Notes: generated by a model from the letters alone, not told the origin. Positions 24,602 to 33,775 are shown, numbered from the stretch's first letter. The stretch is 64,000 nt of DNA from Mycobacterium gallinarum (GCF_010726765.1 NZ_AP022601.1:2666001-2730000), one strand, 5' to 3'. Program-made: numbers and translations.

Positions 24602-27007
24602 CTAGCCCGTCTTGGCCTTGCTGGGCCCCATCGCCGGGGCATGTCCGATCACGCCCTGCGCTTCAAGCTCGGCGATCTCGTCGTTGGTGAGTCCCAGCTC
24701 GGACAGCAGTTCGTGATTGTGCTGGCCGAGTAGCGGAGCCGGCGCGGTGTGGACGCGCTCCGGGCCGCGCGAGAACGTGAACGGCAGGGTGCTGTGCGGC
24801 GTTCGGGCGTTGACCGGATGCCCGACGTCCTCGAAGAAGCCGCGAGCCGCCAGTTGCGCAATCTCGGTCTGGCGGTGCGGTTGCATGACCTTGGCCACCG
24901 GCACACCGCGTTCCCACAGAGCGTCGACGATGTCGTCGCCGGTACGGTCTATGCACCACTTAGCGATGTGCTCGTCGATGTCGTCGCGGCGGGCGCGCCT
25001 GCCCGTCGCGGTGCTCAATTCGGCGTCCGTCGCCCAGTCGCGGCGCTCGACGGCCTCGCAGAGACCCGCCCATTGCTCGTCGGTCTCAACCGCGACAGCA
25101 ACCCAGCAGTCGGCACGCCCGAACTCGTCGATCTCGTTGGTGCGGTACAAGTTCTGCGGTGCGGCGGTCGGTCCGCGGTTGCCGTCGCGGTTCAGCAGTG
25201 CGCCGTAGGCGGAGAACTCGATGGGTTGTTCGGCGGCCACGCTCAGTGCGGCGTCGACCATCGCGGCCTCGACGAGCATTCCGTGCCCGGTGCGGCGCCG
25301 GTGCTCGAGCGCCACGAGCAGGGCGTTGAGAGCATGAATGCCGGCGTTCGGGTCGCCGACCGAATAAGGCTCGTACGGGTTGCGGTCGGGATAACCGGTC
25401 AGCCAGCTGATTCCCGATGCGGCTTCGATCACGTAGGCGAAGGCCGGGTTGTCGCGCCACGGGCCGTCCAAACCGAAGCCGGGCATCCGCAGCATGACGA
25501 CGTCCGGCCGAATAGCCTGCACGGCAGCGAAATCGAGACCGATCTGATCGATCACGCGGGGCGTGAAGTTCTCGACGATCACATCGCAGGTGGCGATGAG
25601 GCGGTTGAGTACCTCGCGACCGGCCGCGCTCTGCAGATCAAGAGTCAACCCCTTCTTGTTCGTGTTGAGCCCGGAGAAGATCGGCGACTTCTCCCACCAT
25701 TGGTCCTCGGTGACGGGAATACCAGCGATCAGCCGGGTGCCGTCGGGACGCCGGGTCGATTCCACGTGAATGACTTCGGCGCCGAGCATCGCGAGGATGT
25801 GTGTGCACGACGGGCCCGCCCAAAACGTCGTCATATCGAGTACACGCAGCCCACTGAACGGTAGGCCGACCGAGATGGCGTCGCCTTCGCGACGCGGATG
25901 ACTGTCGCGCGAACGGTAGTGCTGGGTGTGTTCACCCAGCCGCGGCGCAGGTTCCGGCTCGCGAAGCACCATCGGCGACATCCGATAGGGATGGCCGGGT
26001 TGGGAGAAGCCATCACGGGGGTTGACCACGAAGGAGCCACGCTCGACGAAGTGATCGAGACCGGTGACGTTGGCCCCGTTGGCAACCGGGGCGTTCGGTA
26101 TCCGGAACGCGGTGGCCAGGTCCCTGATCTCGTCGACGGTCTGACTCTCGACCCACGCGTACAGCTCATCGGACTTCTCGTTGGCCTGCTCGGTGATCGA
26201 CAGCGGCGAATCCTCGTCGATCCAGTCCTGATGCCCCGTCATCGCGCACAGGTCGAACCACTGCTGCGCGGTGCCGCAGCCGATGTCGATGAGACCGTCT
26301 CTGGCGCGGGCAATCCCGGGCACCGTCAACCGCCTGGCATCGCGCCATGGCCTGCCCAGCATCTCGTAGTAGGCCACCGGGTAATAGGTCAGGCCGAGGA
26401 TCTGGGTCTCCAGCATCGACAGGTCGACCAGTTCTGCGCCGCCCCGCAATCGCGACGCCAGCGTCGCGGCGCTCGCATAGGCACCCGCCAGGTACTCACC
26501 GACCTGCCCGCCGACGTACACGGGTGCGCGATCGGCCGAGCCGCGACCGAGGCCGACGATACCGCCAGACCACGCCTGCAGCGTGAACTCCGTTGCGGGA
26601 CGGTCAGACCAGGGCCCGTCGAGACCGAACGGCGTGATCGAGGTGACCGTCAGGTGGGGGTGTGCGGACAGGATCGCGGCAGGTGTGAGCACGACATGTT
26701 CGGCGACGGTCGACCCGCGCGACCACACGACCGCGTCGGCGCCGTCGAGTAACGCGTTGACGTCATCGATGTCGTCGTCCGGGTCCGCGACCACGCTGTG
26801 CTTCGAACACGCGAGGAAACTGAACAACGCCCCGTCGTCACCCGGTGCGATCTCGGCACCCGAGGCCGACCATCGGCGCAGTGGATCACCCTCGGGCGGC
26901 TCGACTTTGATGACCGTGGCGCCGGCCTCGGCGAGCAGTTTGGTGCAGTAGGCACCCGCGATGCCGACGGACAGGTCGATGACGGTATAGCCGTTCAGCG
27001 GCCCCAC
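24602..27007 (-). CDS. Fused double CoA-transferase family III (CaiB/BaiF) protein
   Basis: 801 residues made of two tandem CaiB/BaiF domains, each with its own N-terminal motif (LSVGIAGAYCTKLLAEAGA near residue 12, and LDMTTFWAGPSCTHILAMLG near residue 390). Class III CoA transferases are interlocked homodimers, so the fusion encodes the whole dimer in one chain. In the second half SVGDPNAGIHA carries the expected catalytic Asp. In the first half the same place reads VGGQVGEYLAG, with Glu171, suggesting one active site may be lost or altered. It would move CoA between acids, activating a pathway intermediate. GTG start is five bases from the crotonase stop. Confidence 0.88.
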   Translation of the reverse strand: MGPLNGYTVIDLSVGIAGAYCTKLLAEAGATVIKVEPPEGDPLRRWSASGAEIAPGDDGALFSFLACSKHSVVADPDDDIDDVNALLDGADAVVWSRGSTVAEHVVLTPAAILSAHPHLTVTSITPFGLDGPWSDRPATEFTLQAWSGGIVGLGRGSADRAPVYVGGQVGEYLAGAYASAATLASRLRGGAELVDLSMLETQILGLTYYPVAYYEMLGRPWRDARRLTVPGIARARDGLIDIGCGTAQQWFDLCAMTGHQDWIDEDSPLSITEQANEKSDELYAWVESQTVDEIRDLATAFRIPNAPVANGANVTGLDHFVERGSFVVNPRDGFSQPGHPYRMSPMVLREPEPAPRLGEHTQHYRSRDSHPRREGDAISVGLPFSGLRVLDMTTFWAGPSCTHILAMLGAEVIHVESTRRPDGTRLIAGIPVTEDQWWEKSPIFSGLNTNKKGLTLDLQSAAGREVLNRLIATCDVIVENFTPRVIDQIGLDFAAVQAIRPDVVMLRMPGFGLDGPWRDNPAFAYVIEAASGISWLTGYPDRNPYEPYSVGDPNAGIHALNALLVALEHRRRTGHGMLVEAAMVDAALSVAAEQPIEFSAYGALLNRDGNRGPTAAPQNLYRTNEIDEFGRADCWVAVAVETDEQWAGLCEAVERRDWATDAELSTATGRRARRDDIDEHIAKWCIDRTGDDIVDALWERGVPVAKVMQPHRQTEIAQLAARGFFEDVGHPVNARTPHSTLPFTFSRGPERVHTAPAPLLGQHNHELLSELGLTNDEIAELEAQGVIGHAPAMGPSKAKTG

Positions 27008-27012
27008 AGGTG

Positions 27013-27981
27013 CTACGTGTCCTTCTTGCGGTTCGATTTGCTCAACCGGAAGTCCGGCGGGAACTTGCTGTCGTTGTCGTTGACCGCGGCGGCCAGCCCG
27101 CTGTCGATCGATTCCATCATGTCGAGGTCGTCCGAATCGTCGTTGGCGACACCGCTACCCATGGACTCGAAGAACGCGGACAGCAGGCTGCCCATGTACT
27201 CGCCCTGGTGCTGCTTGTAGACCTCGAAGAAGATCTTCTGTTGGAACACCGTGTCGACGGGCCGGTTTCGCGCGCACGCGCGCGCATACTTGTCGACCTC
27301 AGCCTCGAGCTGATCCCGCGACACCACCTTGTTGAGGAAGTTGCAGTCGTACATCTCGGCGGCGGTGAACGGGCGTCCGGTGAAGACCATCTCCTGGAAC
27401 TTGCGCAGGCCCATCATTTGGATCCACGTCCACATGCGCGGTCCCCAGCCGTAGTAACGGAACGAGGGGTGCCCGAACAGGGCGTCATCGGAAGAGATCA
27501 CGAGATCCGCATCGGCGCACTGGTAGAAATGCCATCCGTAGCAGTAGCCCTTGGCCTCGACGATGCTGATCTTCTTCAGCTCCTGCAGTGGCCGATTGCC
27601 CGCCTGCACATTCGCGTACCACGCGCTGATTGTCGCCCCGCTGCGGAACGTTCCCGACGGTGGATAGTTGACCTCGCCGACGCCGTCGTCCTCCAGCCGC
27701 AACTCGGCCAGCCGCAGGTCGGTGTTGTCGTACCCCTCCATGAACTCCGGAAGGTCGGCACCGCTCCCGAGGTTGTCACCGACGCCGCGGATCACGACGA
27801 CCTTGACGTCATTGTCGACTGTCGCCGCGCGCAGCAGATCGGCGTACCGCAGCCGCGCCATCGACGTGGGCGCGTTGAGGTACTCGGGACGATTGAAGGT
27901 GATCGTCGCGATCTTGGTCTTCGGGTCCTTGTCGTAGAGGATGAGCTCTTCGGGGGATGGTCGACTGCCGTTCTCAGACAT
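27013..27981 (-). CDS. Enoyl-CoA hydratase/isomerase family protein
   Basis: 322 residues, longer than a typical crotonase by about 60, with the core FNRPEYLNAPT, GSGADLPEF, and GYCYGWHFYQCADADLVISSD. The oxyanion-hole segments are recognisable, but the usual catalytic Glu positions are not obvious (FGHPSFRYYGWGPRMWTW). An acidic middle insertion and long C-terminal helix are extra. The ATG at 27981 is preceded by AAGGAG and chosen over an upstream in-frame ATG at 28092 that lies inside the M24 gene. It belongs to the long TetR-controlled operon. Substrate and exact reaction unknown. Confidence 0.82.
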   Translation of the reverse strand: MSENGSRPSPEELILYDKDPKTKIATITFNRPEYLNAPTSMARLRYADLLRAATVDNDVKVVVIRGVGDNLGSGADLPEFMEGYDNTDLRLAELRLEDDGVGEVNYPPSGTFRSGATISAWYANVQAGNRPLQELKKISIVEAKGYCYGWHFYQCADADLVISSDDALFGHPSFRYYGWGPRMWTWIQMMGLRKFQEMVFTGRPFTAAEMYDCNFLNKVVSRDQLEAEVDKYARACARNRPVDTVFQQKIFFEVYKQHQGEYMGSLLSAFFESMGSGVANDDSDDLDMMESIDSGLAAAVNDNDSKFPPDFRLSKSNRKKDT

Positions 27982-27991
27982 GGGTTCTCCT

Positions 27992-29128
27992 TCAGCTGAT
28001 TCCGGCCGCGGCCTGCGCCGGCGACGGGCTGGCCGTGAGCACTTCGGCTCCGGTGTCGGTGATGAGCACGGCATCGCGGCGGAACACCGCACCGACGCCC
28101 CGTTCCCACACGTAGGCGGTGACGGCGAGCACGGTGCCCGGCTCGAGCCGCTCGTGCGCCGAGGTCTGCGGCAGGTCGGGCGAGATCACCGGTGGGTCGA
28201 AGCCGAGGCCGAGACCGTGTGCCACGGGTATCGGCGGCAGTGCCTCACCTGCGGCGTCGTAGGCCGCAAGCAGATCGCCGGCCGAAGCGCCGGGTCGGCA
28301 CGCGTCGATCAGCCTCTCCCACAGCTCATTCGACCGACCGAAGAGGGCATCGGCGCCGGGAACGTCACCGACGGGCCATGTCCTGCCGACCTCACCGACG
28401 TAACCGTCGGCAAGCGCGCCGGCAGCGAAGGCCACCAGGTCCCCCTCGGCGATCCTGCGGTCGCGCCGACCGACGCGCCACGAGTGGTCGGGCGACGTGA
28501 TCCATGCACCGTCCTGGGTCGCCGAGGTGCTGTATCCACCCGCGGTCATCGCCTCCATGAGGACGCCGTTGAGTGCCTGCTCGGTGGTGCCCGCCGCGAG
28601 CTCCGACACCGCCGCCGCGAGCCCGCGCTCGGCGACGCCGAGTGCGCTTCTCAAGACCCGGATCTCGTCGGGCGTCTTGGTCCGCCGGGCCGCCTTCATC
28701 GCCACCTCGGCATCGACGAGTTCCGCGTTGGGGAATGCGATCGGTAGCAGCTTCGCGAACGACGGTGACAAGGCGTCGGTTCCGACGCGACGCGCGGTCG
28801 CCGCGCCGTCGATGCCCTTGAGCACCTGGATGATGTTCATGGGGTTCCAGGCCAGTCCGTAGAGATGGTCGTGGCCGATCTCCTCGGGGATGCCCTCATC
28901 CCAGGTGCTGTTGAGGTGGATCTCGCCGGTGGCGCGCACCAGTACGCAGATCGGCGCGAACGGACGGGTGCCCGCGACCCAGAGTTGGGGCGCCCCGGTC
29001 ACATAACGGACGTTGGCCTGGCGACCCAATACCAGGACGTCGAGATCGTGGGCGTCCATTGCAGCGATGGCGCGCTCGCGCCGCCCGGTGCGCAGGGTGA
29101 GGTCGTCGGGGATGATCTCTTCAGCCAT
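27992..29128 (-). CDS. M24/creatinase-fold protein with degenerate metal site
   Basis: 378 residues with creatinase-type N- and C-terminal domains (pita-bread fold). Of the five metal ligands of the M24 family, only the His is clear (PVAHGLGLGF). The two Asp of the DG....SD motif are replaced by Ala235 and Glu246 (VAFAAGALADGYVGEVGRTW). The Glu of the LEP motif is Thr (LAVTAYVW), and the last Glu region reads FRRDAV. Metallopeptidase activity is therefore unlikely. Creatinase itself is a metal-free hydrolase of this fold, so metal-free C-N hydrolysis is possible. It lies three bases after an intact M24 gene and may form a heterodimer with it. Confidence 0.82.
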   Translation of the reverse strand: MAEEIIPDDLTLRTGRRERAIAAMDAHDLDVLVLGRQANVRYVTGAPQLWVAGTRPFAPICVLVRATGEIHLNSTWDEGIPEEIGHDHLYGLAWNPMNIIQVLKGIDGAATARRVGTDALSPSFAKLLPIAFPNAELVDAEVAMKAARRTKTPDEIRVLRSALGVAERGLAAAVSELAAGTTEQALNGVLMEAMTAGGYSTSATQDGAWITSPDHSWRVGRRDRRIAEGDLVAFAAGALADGYVGEVGRTWPVGDVPGADALFGRSNELWERLIDACRPGASAGDLLAAYDAAGEALPPIPVAHGLGLGFDPPVISPDLPQTSAHERLEPGTVLAVTAYVWERGVGAVFRRDAVLITDTGAEVLTASPSPAQAAAGIS

Positions 29129-29131
29129 GTG

Positions 29132-30382
29132 TCAACTCAGTCCGTAGGGCGCGTAGGGGTAATCGGTGATGGACTGGTATCCGTCCTCGGTGATGACCAC
29201 GATCTCCTCAGCGCGGTAGCCGCCGGTGCCGTCCTCCCAGACGACGGGCTCGAGTACGAGCAGCATGCCAGCCGGGAACACGAAGTTATCGTCGAACTGC
29301 TCGCCGAGATCGGTTCCGATCATCGGCATTTCGGCAGCGTTGGTGCCAATGCCGTGGCCGAGGTAGAAGTGCGGCAGCCACGGCTTGGTGCCGCCGTTGG
29401 CCGCAATTGCCGCGCGTGCCAGGTCGCCTGCCGTGGCGCCTGCCTTCGTCACGGCGAGCACGGCGTCGAGAATCGACCGCCACTTGGCGAAATTCGCGTT
29501 CTGTTCGGGCGTGGGGTCCTGCCCCACCACCCAGGTACGGCCCCAATCGGAGCAGTACCCCTCGAAGGTGATGCTGATGTCGGTCCACAGCACGTCGCCC
29601 TTGGCCAACCGCTTCTCGGTGGGCAGCAGCGGCAGCGCCAGGTCGCCGGTGGTCGTCCAGACCGCACCGCTGCTACGGGTAGTCGGCATCACCTGCCAGA
29701 TGCCCTCGATCATGTTCGTCGTGGCGCCAAGCTCGAAGGCGCGCCGTACGAATCGCGCCGAGAGGTCCATCTGGGTCACGCCCGGGGCGACCAGCGGCTG
29801 GACATCGAGGAGGGCCTCCTCGGTGATGCGGCAGGCTCTTCTGACAGCGGCGATCTGGTCCACGGTCTTGACCAGCTTGGCCGGACCCACAACGAGTGCG
29901 GCATCGGTCGGCGGCCCAGCGGGGAACAGCCGTTCAGCGGCTCGTCGCATCGCGCCGGTGAGCTCGTCGACCGCGATGGAGGCACCGGTCGGGACCAGGC
30001 TCGCGAGCACCTTCGCGAAATGGTCGACACCCTCGTCGAATTCGAGGTACAGCGGACCGTGGACGTGGTCCGCGGGAATCTCGGTGTCGAACGCGCTGCC
30101 CTCGGCGAACGGCATGTAGAGGTGCGGATGCTCATCGTCGGCGAGCACGATCGCGACCGGTCGCTCGACGTGGGACAGCCCCGCATCGAGCAGAGGCCAG
30201 CTCGCGCCGGTGGCGTACACGACGTTGCCGTTGCCGAGCAACACGAGCGCGTCGACGCCCTTTTCCCGCATGGAATCGCGCAGTCGGGCGCCGCATTCGC
30301 GGTACATCCTGGCGCGGTCCGGCAGTTCCGGAATGTCGAGCAGCGCCAGACCCGCTGACGACGGAGACGACACGGCTGTCAC
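29132..30382 (-). CDS. M24 family Xaa-Pro peptidase-like metalloprotein, ligands intact
   Basis: 416 residues with an N-terminal creatinase domain and a C-terminal M24 domain. All five expected metal ligands can be placed: Asp and Asp in VLWTDISITFEGYCSDWGRTW region, His in YLGHGIG, Glu in LVLEPVVW and Glu in YRAEEIVVI. It would hydrolyse a C-N bond, as in prolidase or related amidases, in the cytosol. It overlaps the upstream amidohydrolase by four bases and precedes the degenerate paralogue by three. Two C-N hydrolases together suggest an amide or amino-acid-conjugated substrate in this operon. Confidence 0.85.
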   Translation of the reverse strand: MTAVSSPSSAGLALLDIPELPDRARMYRECGARLRDSMREKGVDALVLLGNGNVVYATGASWPLLDAGLSHVERPVAIVLADDEHPHLYMPFAEGSAFDTEIPADHVHGPLYLEFDEGVDHFAKVLASLVPTGASIAVDELTGAMRRAAERLFPAGPPTDAALVVGPAKLVKTVDQIAAVRRACRITEEALLDVQPLVAPGVTQMDLSARFVRRAFELGATTNMIEGIWQVMPTTRSSGAVWTTTGDLALPLLPTEKRLAKGDVLWTDISITFEGYCSDWGRTWVVGQDPTPEQNANFAKWRSILDAVLAVTKAGATAGDLARAAIAANGGTKPWLPHFYLGHGIGTNAAEMPMIGTDLGEQFDDNFVFPAGMLLVLEPVVWEDGTGGYRAEEIVVITEDGYQSITDYPYAPYGLS

Positions 30383-31581
30383 GAGATACCCAGGAATTTC
30401 TTGATGTTGGTGGACACGATCTTCACCGCATCCTCAGGGCCTACGGCTTCGACGACCGTGGCCAACGACTTCTCGCTGTAGCCGAAGGTGCTCTCGTTGT
30501 GTGGGTAGTCCGACGACCACATCACGTTGTCGACTCCGATGCGGTCGATGAGCTGGAGGCCGAGCGGATCGACCATGAACGAGGCACACATGTGGTTGTC
30601 CCAGTAGTGGCGGACGTCGTGTTGCAGTTCGTGGTTGAACATGTGCCGGTAGGAAGCCAGCATGTGCTCGGCGTCCTGCAGTGCGGTTGGCACCCAGGCG
30701 ATCCCACCCTCGAACCAGCCGATCTTCAGTGACGGATGCCGGTCGAGGATTCCGGAGAACACGTACTTGGCGAATTGTTCGCGGAAGGAGTCGACGTTGA
30801 CCATCATGCCCACCACGACACTGTTGTTCTGGCACGGCGTCTTGGGTGGCGTCTCCCCGATGTGGTGGCTGACCGGGACGCCGGAAGCCTCGATCTCGTC
30901 CCACACCGCATCCATGTCGGTGCTGCCGTAGTCGTAGATGTTGCCCTCATCGTCCTTGCCGGGATTCAACGGCAGCAGGAATGTCTTGAGCCCAAGGGCT
31001 TTCAATTCCTCGAGGGTGCTCCTGGTGCCCTTGGGATCCCACCAGTTGATCAGACCGACGCCGTAGAAGTGGCCATTGGATCGCTCCTGCAGGTCGGCGA
31101 TGTGTTCGTTGTAAATCCGAAACACGCGCTCGCGCAGGGACTTGTCGGGGTAGTGGAACAACGCCAGCACCGCGTTCGGGAAGGCCAGCTCCGTGTCGAT
31201 GCCGTCCTCTTTGAGCTCGCGGATGCGCGCTTCGATGTTGTTGGAGGCGGCGCCGGCGAGGTCGTCGTACTGCATGAGCACGCGTCCGAAGTCGCCACCT
31301 GTCCAGGCCTTGCCTTTCATGCCGACCATGTACGCGCCGTCCTCGTACCAGATGCGCGGCGCCGCACCCTTGAGCTCCTCGGGAAATCGCTCGTAGAAAA
31401 TGTCGTCGGCGACCGAGATGTGGTTGTCGGCGGAGAAGATCTCGGTGCCCTTGGGAAGCCCGGTTAAGCCGTCCGCTGAGGCGTGTCCCTGCCGGTTCTT
31501 GGGAGCACCGAAGCCCTCCGGCGGATAGAGGGTGGTCGTCGGGGGGTGGGTGGGCGATCCTGTAGCTGTCGGGGTAGACAT
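30379..31581 (-). CDS. Amidohydrolase family protein (Amidohydro_2 type)
   Basis: 400 residues, related in layout to the protein at 12-1307. The strand-1 motif is IFSADNHISVADDIF, a central SHHIGETPP supplies His residues, and VMWSSDYPHNESTFGY carries the conserved Asp. The ATG at 31581 is selected over an upstream in-frame start because the extra residues are Arg/Pro-rich and lie in the intergenic region and P450 gene end. It is the fourth gene of the TetR operon, overlapping the M24 gene downstream. Hydrolysis or decarboxylation of an oxidised intermediate is probable; the substrate is unknown. Confidence 0.84.
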   Translation of the reverse strand: MSTPTATGSPTHPPTTTLYPPEGFGAPKNRQGHASADGLTGLPKGTEIFSADNHISVADDIFYERFPEELKGAAPRIWYEDGAYMVGMKGKAWTGGDFGRVLMQYDDLAGAASNNIEARIRELKEDGIDTELAFPNAVLALFHYPDKSLRERVFRIYNEHIADLQERSNGHFYGVGLINWWDPKGTRSTLEELKALGLKTFLLPLNPGKDDEGNIYDYGSTDMDAVWDEIEASGVPVSHHIGETPPKTPCQNNSVVVGMMVNVDSFREQFAKYVFSGILDRHPSLKIGWFEGGIAWVPTALQDAEHMLASYRHMFNHELQHDVRHYWDNHMCASFMVDPLGLQLIDRIGVDNVMWSSDYPHNESTFGYSEKSLATVVEAVGPEDAVKIVSTNIKKFLGIS

Positions 31582-31622
31582 CGTTGGTACTCCAATCGGG
31601 CTGTGGGGCGGGCTGGTCGGTG

Positions 31623-32858
31623 CTAGAAGGTCACCGGAAGTTCGTAGACCCCGTAGGCGAGGCGGTCGTGTTTGAAGGGCACCTCGTCGAACGGGATCGC
31701 CAGCTTGAGCGTGGGGATACGGCGCAGCAGCGTGTGGAACACGATCTGCAGTTCGGCGCGCGCGAGCTGCTGCCCGACGCACTGATGCCGGCCGTAGCCG
31801 AAGCCGAGCTGCTGACCGGCATCGCGGGTGAAGTCGAGTTTGTCCGGTTCGGGATAGGCGGTCGCGTCCCAGTTCGCCGGGGCCAGGTCGATGATGATCC
31901 CCTCGCCGGCGCGAATGGTCTCTCCGGCGATCTCGATGTCCTCGATGGCCACCCGGCGCTGACCGTTCTGGATGATCGACAGGTACCGCATCAGCTCTTC
32001 GGCGGCATTGGCGATGAACTTGGGGTCGTCGGAATCACGAAGGAGCGCAGCCTGTTCGGGGTTCTCCAGCAGGGCGAGCACACCGATGCCGATCATGTTC
32101 GCGGTCGTCTCGTGGCCTGCGATCAACAGGCCGGTGCCCAGCTGAGCAGCCTCCTTGACGCTGATCTCGCCCGCGGTCACCCGTTCGGCCAGGTCGGAAA
32201 CCGCGTCTTCGGATGGGTTTTCCATCTTCTTCTCGACCAGATCGATCAGGTACTTGTGGAGGCTCATGGCCCCCTTCTGGCCTTCTTCCGCGGACGCGTA
32301 GCGAGCCAGCCCGACGTTGGCGTGATGCTGGAAGAATTCGTGGTCCTCGTAGGGAACGCCGAGCATCTCGCTGATGACCTTCGTCGGCACCGGCAGCGCG
32401 AGTTTGGCGACGATGTCGGCGGGTTGGGGCCCGGCCAGGATGTCGTCGATGCACTCGTCGGTGACTTCCTGGATGGCCGTGCGCAGGGCCTCGACACGCT
32501 TGAACGTGAACGGCTTTGACAGCATCCGGCGGAACCGGGTGTGCTCCTCGGCGTCGGAGGTGAATACCGACCGTGGCCGCTTGTTCACCGTCGACAGCAT
32601 GTGCTCGTTCCAGTGCGGGAAGCCCTCACGCCGGTCGTCGACGCTGACGCGCGAATCCGCGAACAGCGCCCGTGCCACCTCGTGGCCGGTGATCAGCCAC
32701 GGTGTGGTGCCGTTCCAGATCCGCACCCGGGACAGCGGCTTGGCCTCGCCCATCTCGAGCATCGGCAGCGGCGGGGCGAAGGGGCAGCGATCGGCCCGTT
32801 CCATCGGGTATTCGGGGACCTCGGCCGAAACGTGTTCTGTGGCAAGGGTCTCTGACAT
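31623..32858 (-). CDS. Cytochrome P450 monooxygenase
   Basis: 411 residues. The I-helix motif is LIAGHETTANM, ExxR appears as EELMR, and the heme loop is FGYGRHQCVGQQLARAEL with the Cys thiolate. It resembles CYP105/CYP107-like soluble actinobacterial P450s. The ATG at 32858 follows GGAGAATTC. A [3Fe-4S] ferredoxin gene ends ten bases upstream, the classic actinobacterial P450-ferredoxin pair, so this ferredoxin is the likely electron donor. It would carry out the first oxidation of the operon substrate. The operon is headed by its own TetR regulator. Confidence 0.92.
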   Translation of the reverse strand: MSETLATEHVSAEVPEYPMERADRCPFAPPLPMLEMGEAKPLSRVRIWNGTTPWLITGHEVARALFADSRVSVDDRREGFPHWNEHMLSTVNKRPRSVFTSDAEEHTRFRRMLSKPFTFKRVEALRTAIQEVTDECIDDILAGPQPADIVAKLALPVPTKVISEMLGVPYEDHEFFQHHANVGLARYASAEEGQKGAMSLHKYLIDLVEKKMENPSEDAVSDLAERVTAGEISVKEAAQLGTGLLIAGHETTANMIGIGVLALLENPEQAALLRDSDDPKFIANAAEELMRYLSIIQNGQRRVAIEDIEIAGETIRAGEGIIIDLAPANWDATAYPEPDKLDFTRDAGQQLGFGYGRHQCVGQQLARAELQIVFHTLLRRIPTLKLAIPFDEVPFKHDRLAYGVYELPVTF

Positions 32859-32868
32859 GAATTCTCCG

Positions 32869-33063
32869 TCATTCCTCGATGTGAATGGCCAACGCTGGGC
32901 AGGCCGCGGCGGCCTTTCGGGTTCCTTCGGCTTGATCGGGACCGGGTTCGGTGATGAGAAGCTCGACGACGCCGTCGTCGTCACGCTGGTCAAAGACGTC
33001 ACTCGCGTTCATGACGCACATCCCGGAGGACACGCACTTGTCCTGGTCGACACTCACCCTCAC
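32869..33063 (-). CDS. [3Fe-4S] ferredoxin, P450 partner
   Basis: 64 residues. Three cysteines form the C-x5-C and CP pattern (KCVSSGMC and AACPALAIHIEE) of single-cluster [3Fe-4S] ferredoxins that serve actinobacterial P450s; the position of the fourth Cys of a [4Fe-4S] cluster is not Cys. GTG start overlaps the TetR stop as GTGA, with GGAGCGACC just upstream. It is translated together with TetR and immediately before the P450. An electron-transfer role from a ferredoxin reductase elsewhere is expected. Confidence 0.9.
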   Translation of the reverse strand: MRVSVDQDKCVSSGMCVMNASDVFDQRDDDGVVELLITEPGPDQAEGTRKAAAACPALAIHIEE

Positions 33064-33746
33064 GGTCGCTCCGTGATGGGCGCCTGCCACAGTCCGACGA
33101 TCGCGTCGATGAGACCGGATGCGACCGAGCTCCACGTGGTGCGGGGCATCGACGAAATGTGGGCACCCTCGGCGAAGGCGCGCTCGAAGTCGGCGCAGGT
33201 GTGCATCATCAGGTTGCGGACCATGATGTTGCGTTCGGTGACGACGGTCATCGGCAGGTCGGGCAGGCAGCGCGTGATGCCCTGCACGACCAACAGCACC
33301 GACGGCGAAGCCAGCGCGTCCTTCACCACGATCTTCTGGTAGGCCGGGTCGGCGAGTGCCTGGGCGGCGAAACGCGCATACCAGGTCGGGTTACCGAGCT
33401 GATCGAGGTGATCGGTGAGTGAGCACACCAAACATGCAATCCAGTCCCGCAGGTCGGTCGAGTCGGCCGTGTCGGCGACCATTCGCGCCAGCATTCGCTC
33501 CATGGGCACGCGATGCTTCTGCTCGATCGCGCGCACGAGGTCGGTCTTGGTGCCGAAGTGGTAGCCGACCGCGGCGTTGTTTCCCTGCCCGGCCGCCTCG
33601 CTGACCTGCCTATTGGAAACGGCGTAAACACCGTGTTCGGCGAACAACCGCTCGGCGGCAGCAAGGATCGCCTCGCGCGTGATGCTGGCGCGCTCGGTGC
33701 GAACGGTCCTGCTGGCTGTGGTCACAGGATCAGTGAACCGCGCCAC
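33060..33746 (-). CDS. TetR family regulator heading the P450/M24/CoA-transferase operon
   Basis: 228 residues. The HTH region reads ILAAAERLFAEHGVYAVSNR and NNAAVGYHFGTKTDLV. It is the first gene of a co-directional run that continues through ferredoxin, P450, amidohydrolase, two M24 proteins, crotonase, CoA transferase and SDR (to 23786), with overlaps or gaps of at most 41 bases. A large inverted repeat begins four bases upstream of its GTG start, so it very probably represses its own operon and is released by the pathway substrate or a CoA ester. Confidence 0.88.
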   Translation of the reverse strand: MARFTDPVTTASRTVRTERASITREAILAAAERLFAEHGVYAVSNRQVSEAAGQGNNAAVGYHFGTKTDLVRAIEQKHRVPMERMLARMVADTADSTDLRDWIACLVCSLTDHLDQLGNPTWYARFAAQALADPAYQKIVVKDALASPSVLLVVQGITRCLPDLPMTVVTERNIMVRNLMMHTCADFERAFAEGAHISSMPRTTWSSVASGLIDAIVGLWQAPITERP

Positions 33747-33749
33747 CGT

Positions 33750-33775
33750 CTTTAAGTCAAGCGACTGATTTAAAG
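33750..33775. promoter_or_regulatory. 26-bp TetR-type operator between divergent genes
   Basis: Arms CTTTAAGTCA and TGATTTAAAG around a six-base spacer, with one mismatched pair. It lies between the TetR operon and the divergent alpha/beta hydrolase gene. A single dimeric repressor site could control both. It is AT-rich compared with its surroundings. Confidence 0.7.

Noticed and set aside
27982..28092. Extended start for the crotonase at 27013-27981
   Set aside because: The extra 37 residues are Arg/Pro-rich and overlap the M24 gene; AAGGAG precedes the internal ATG.
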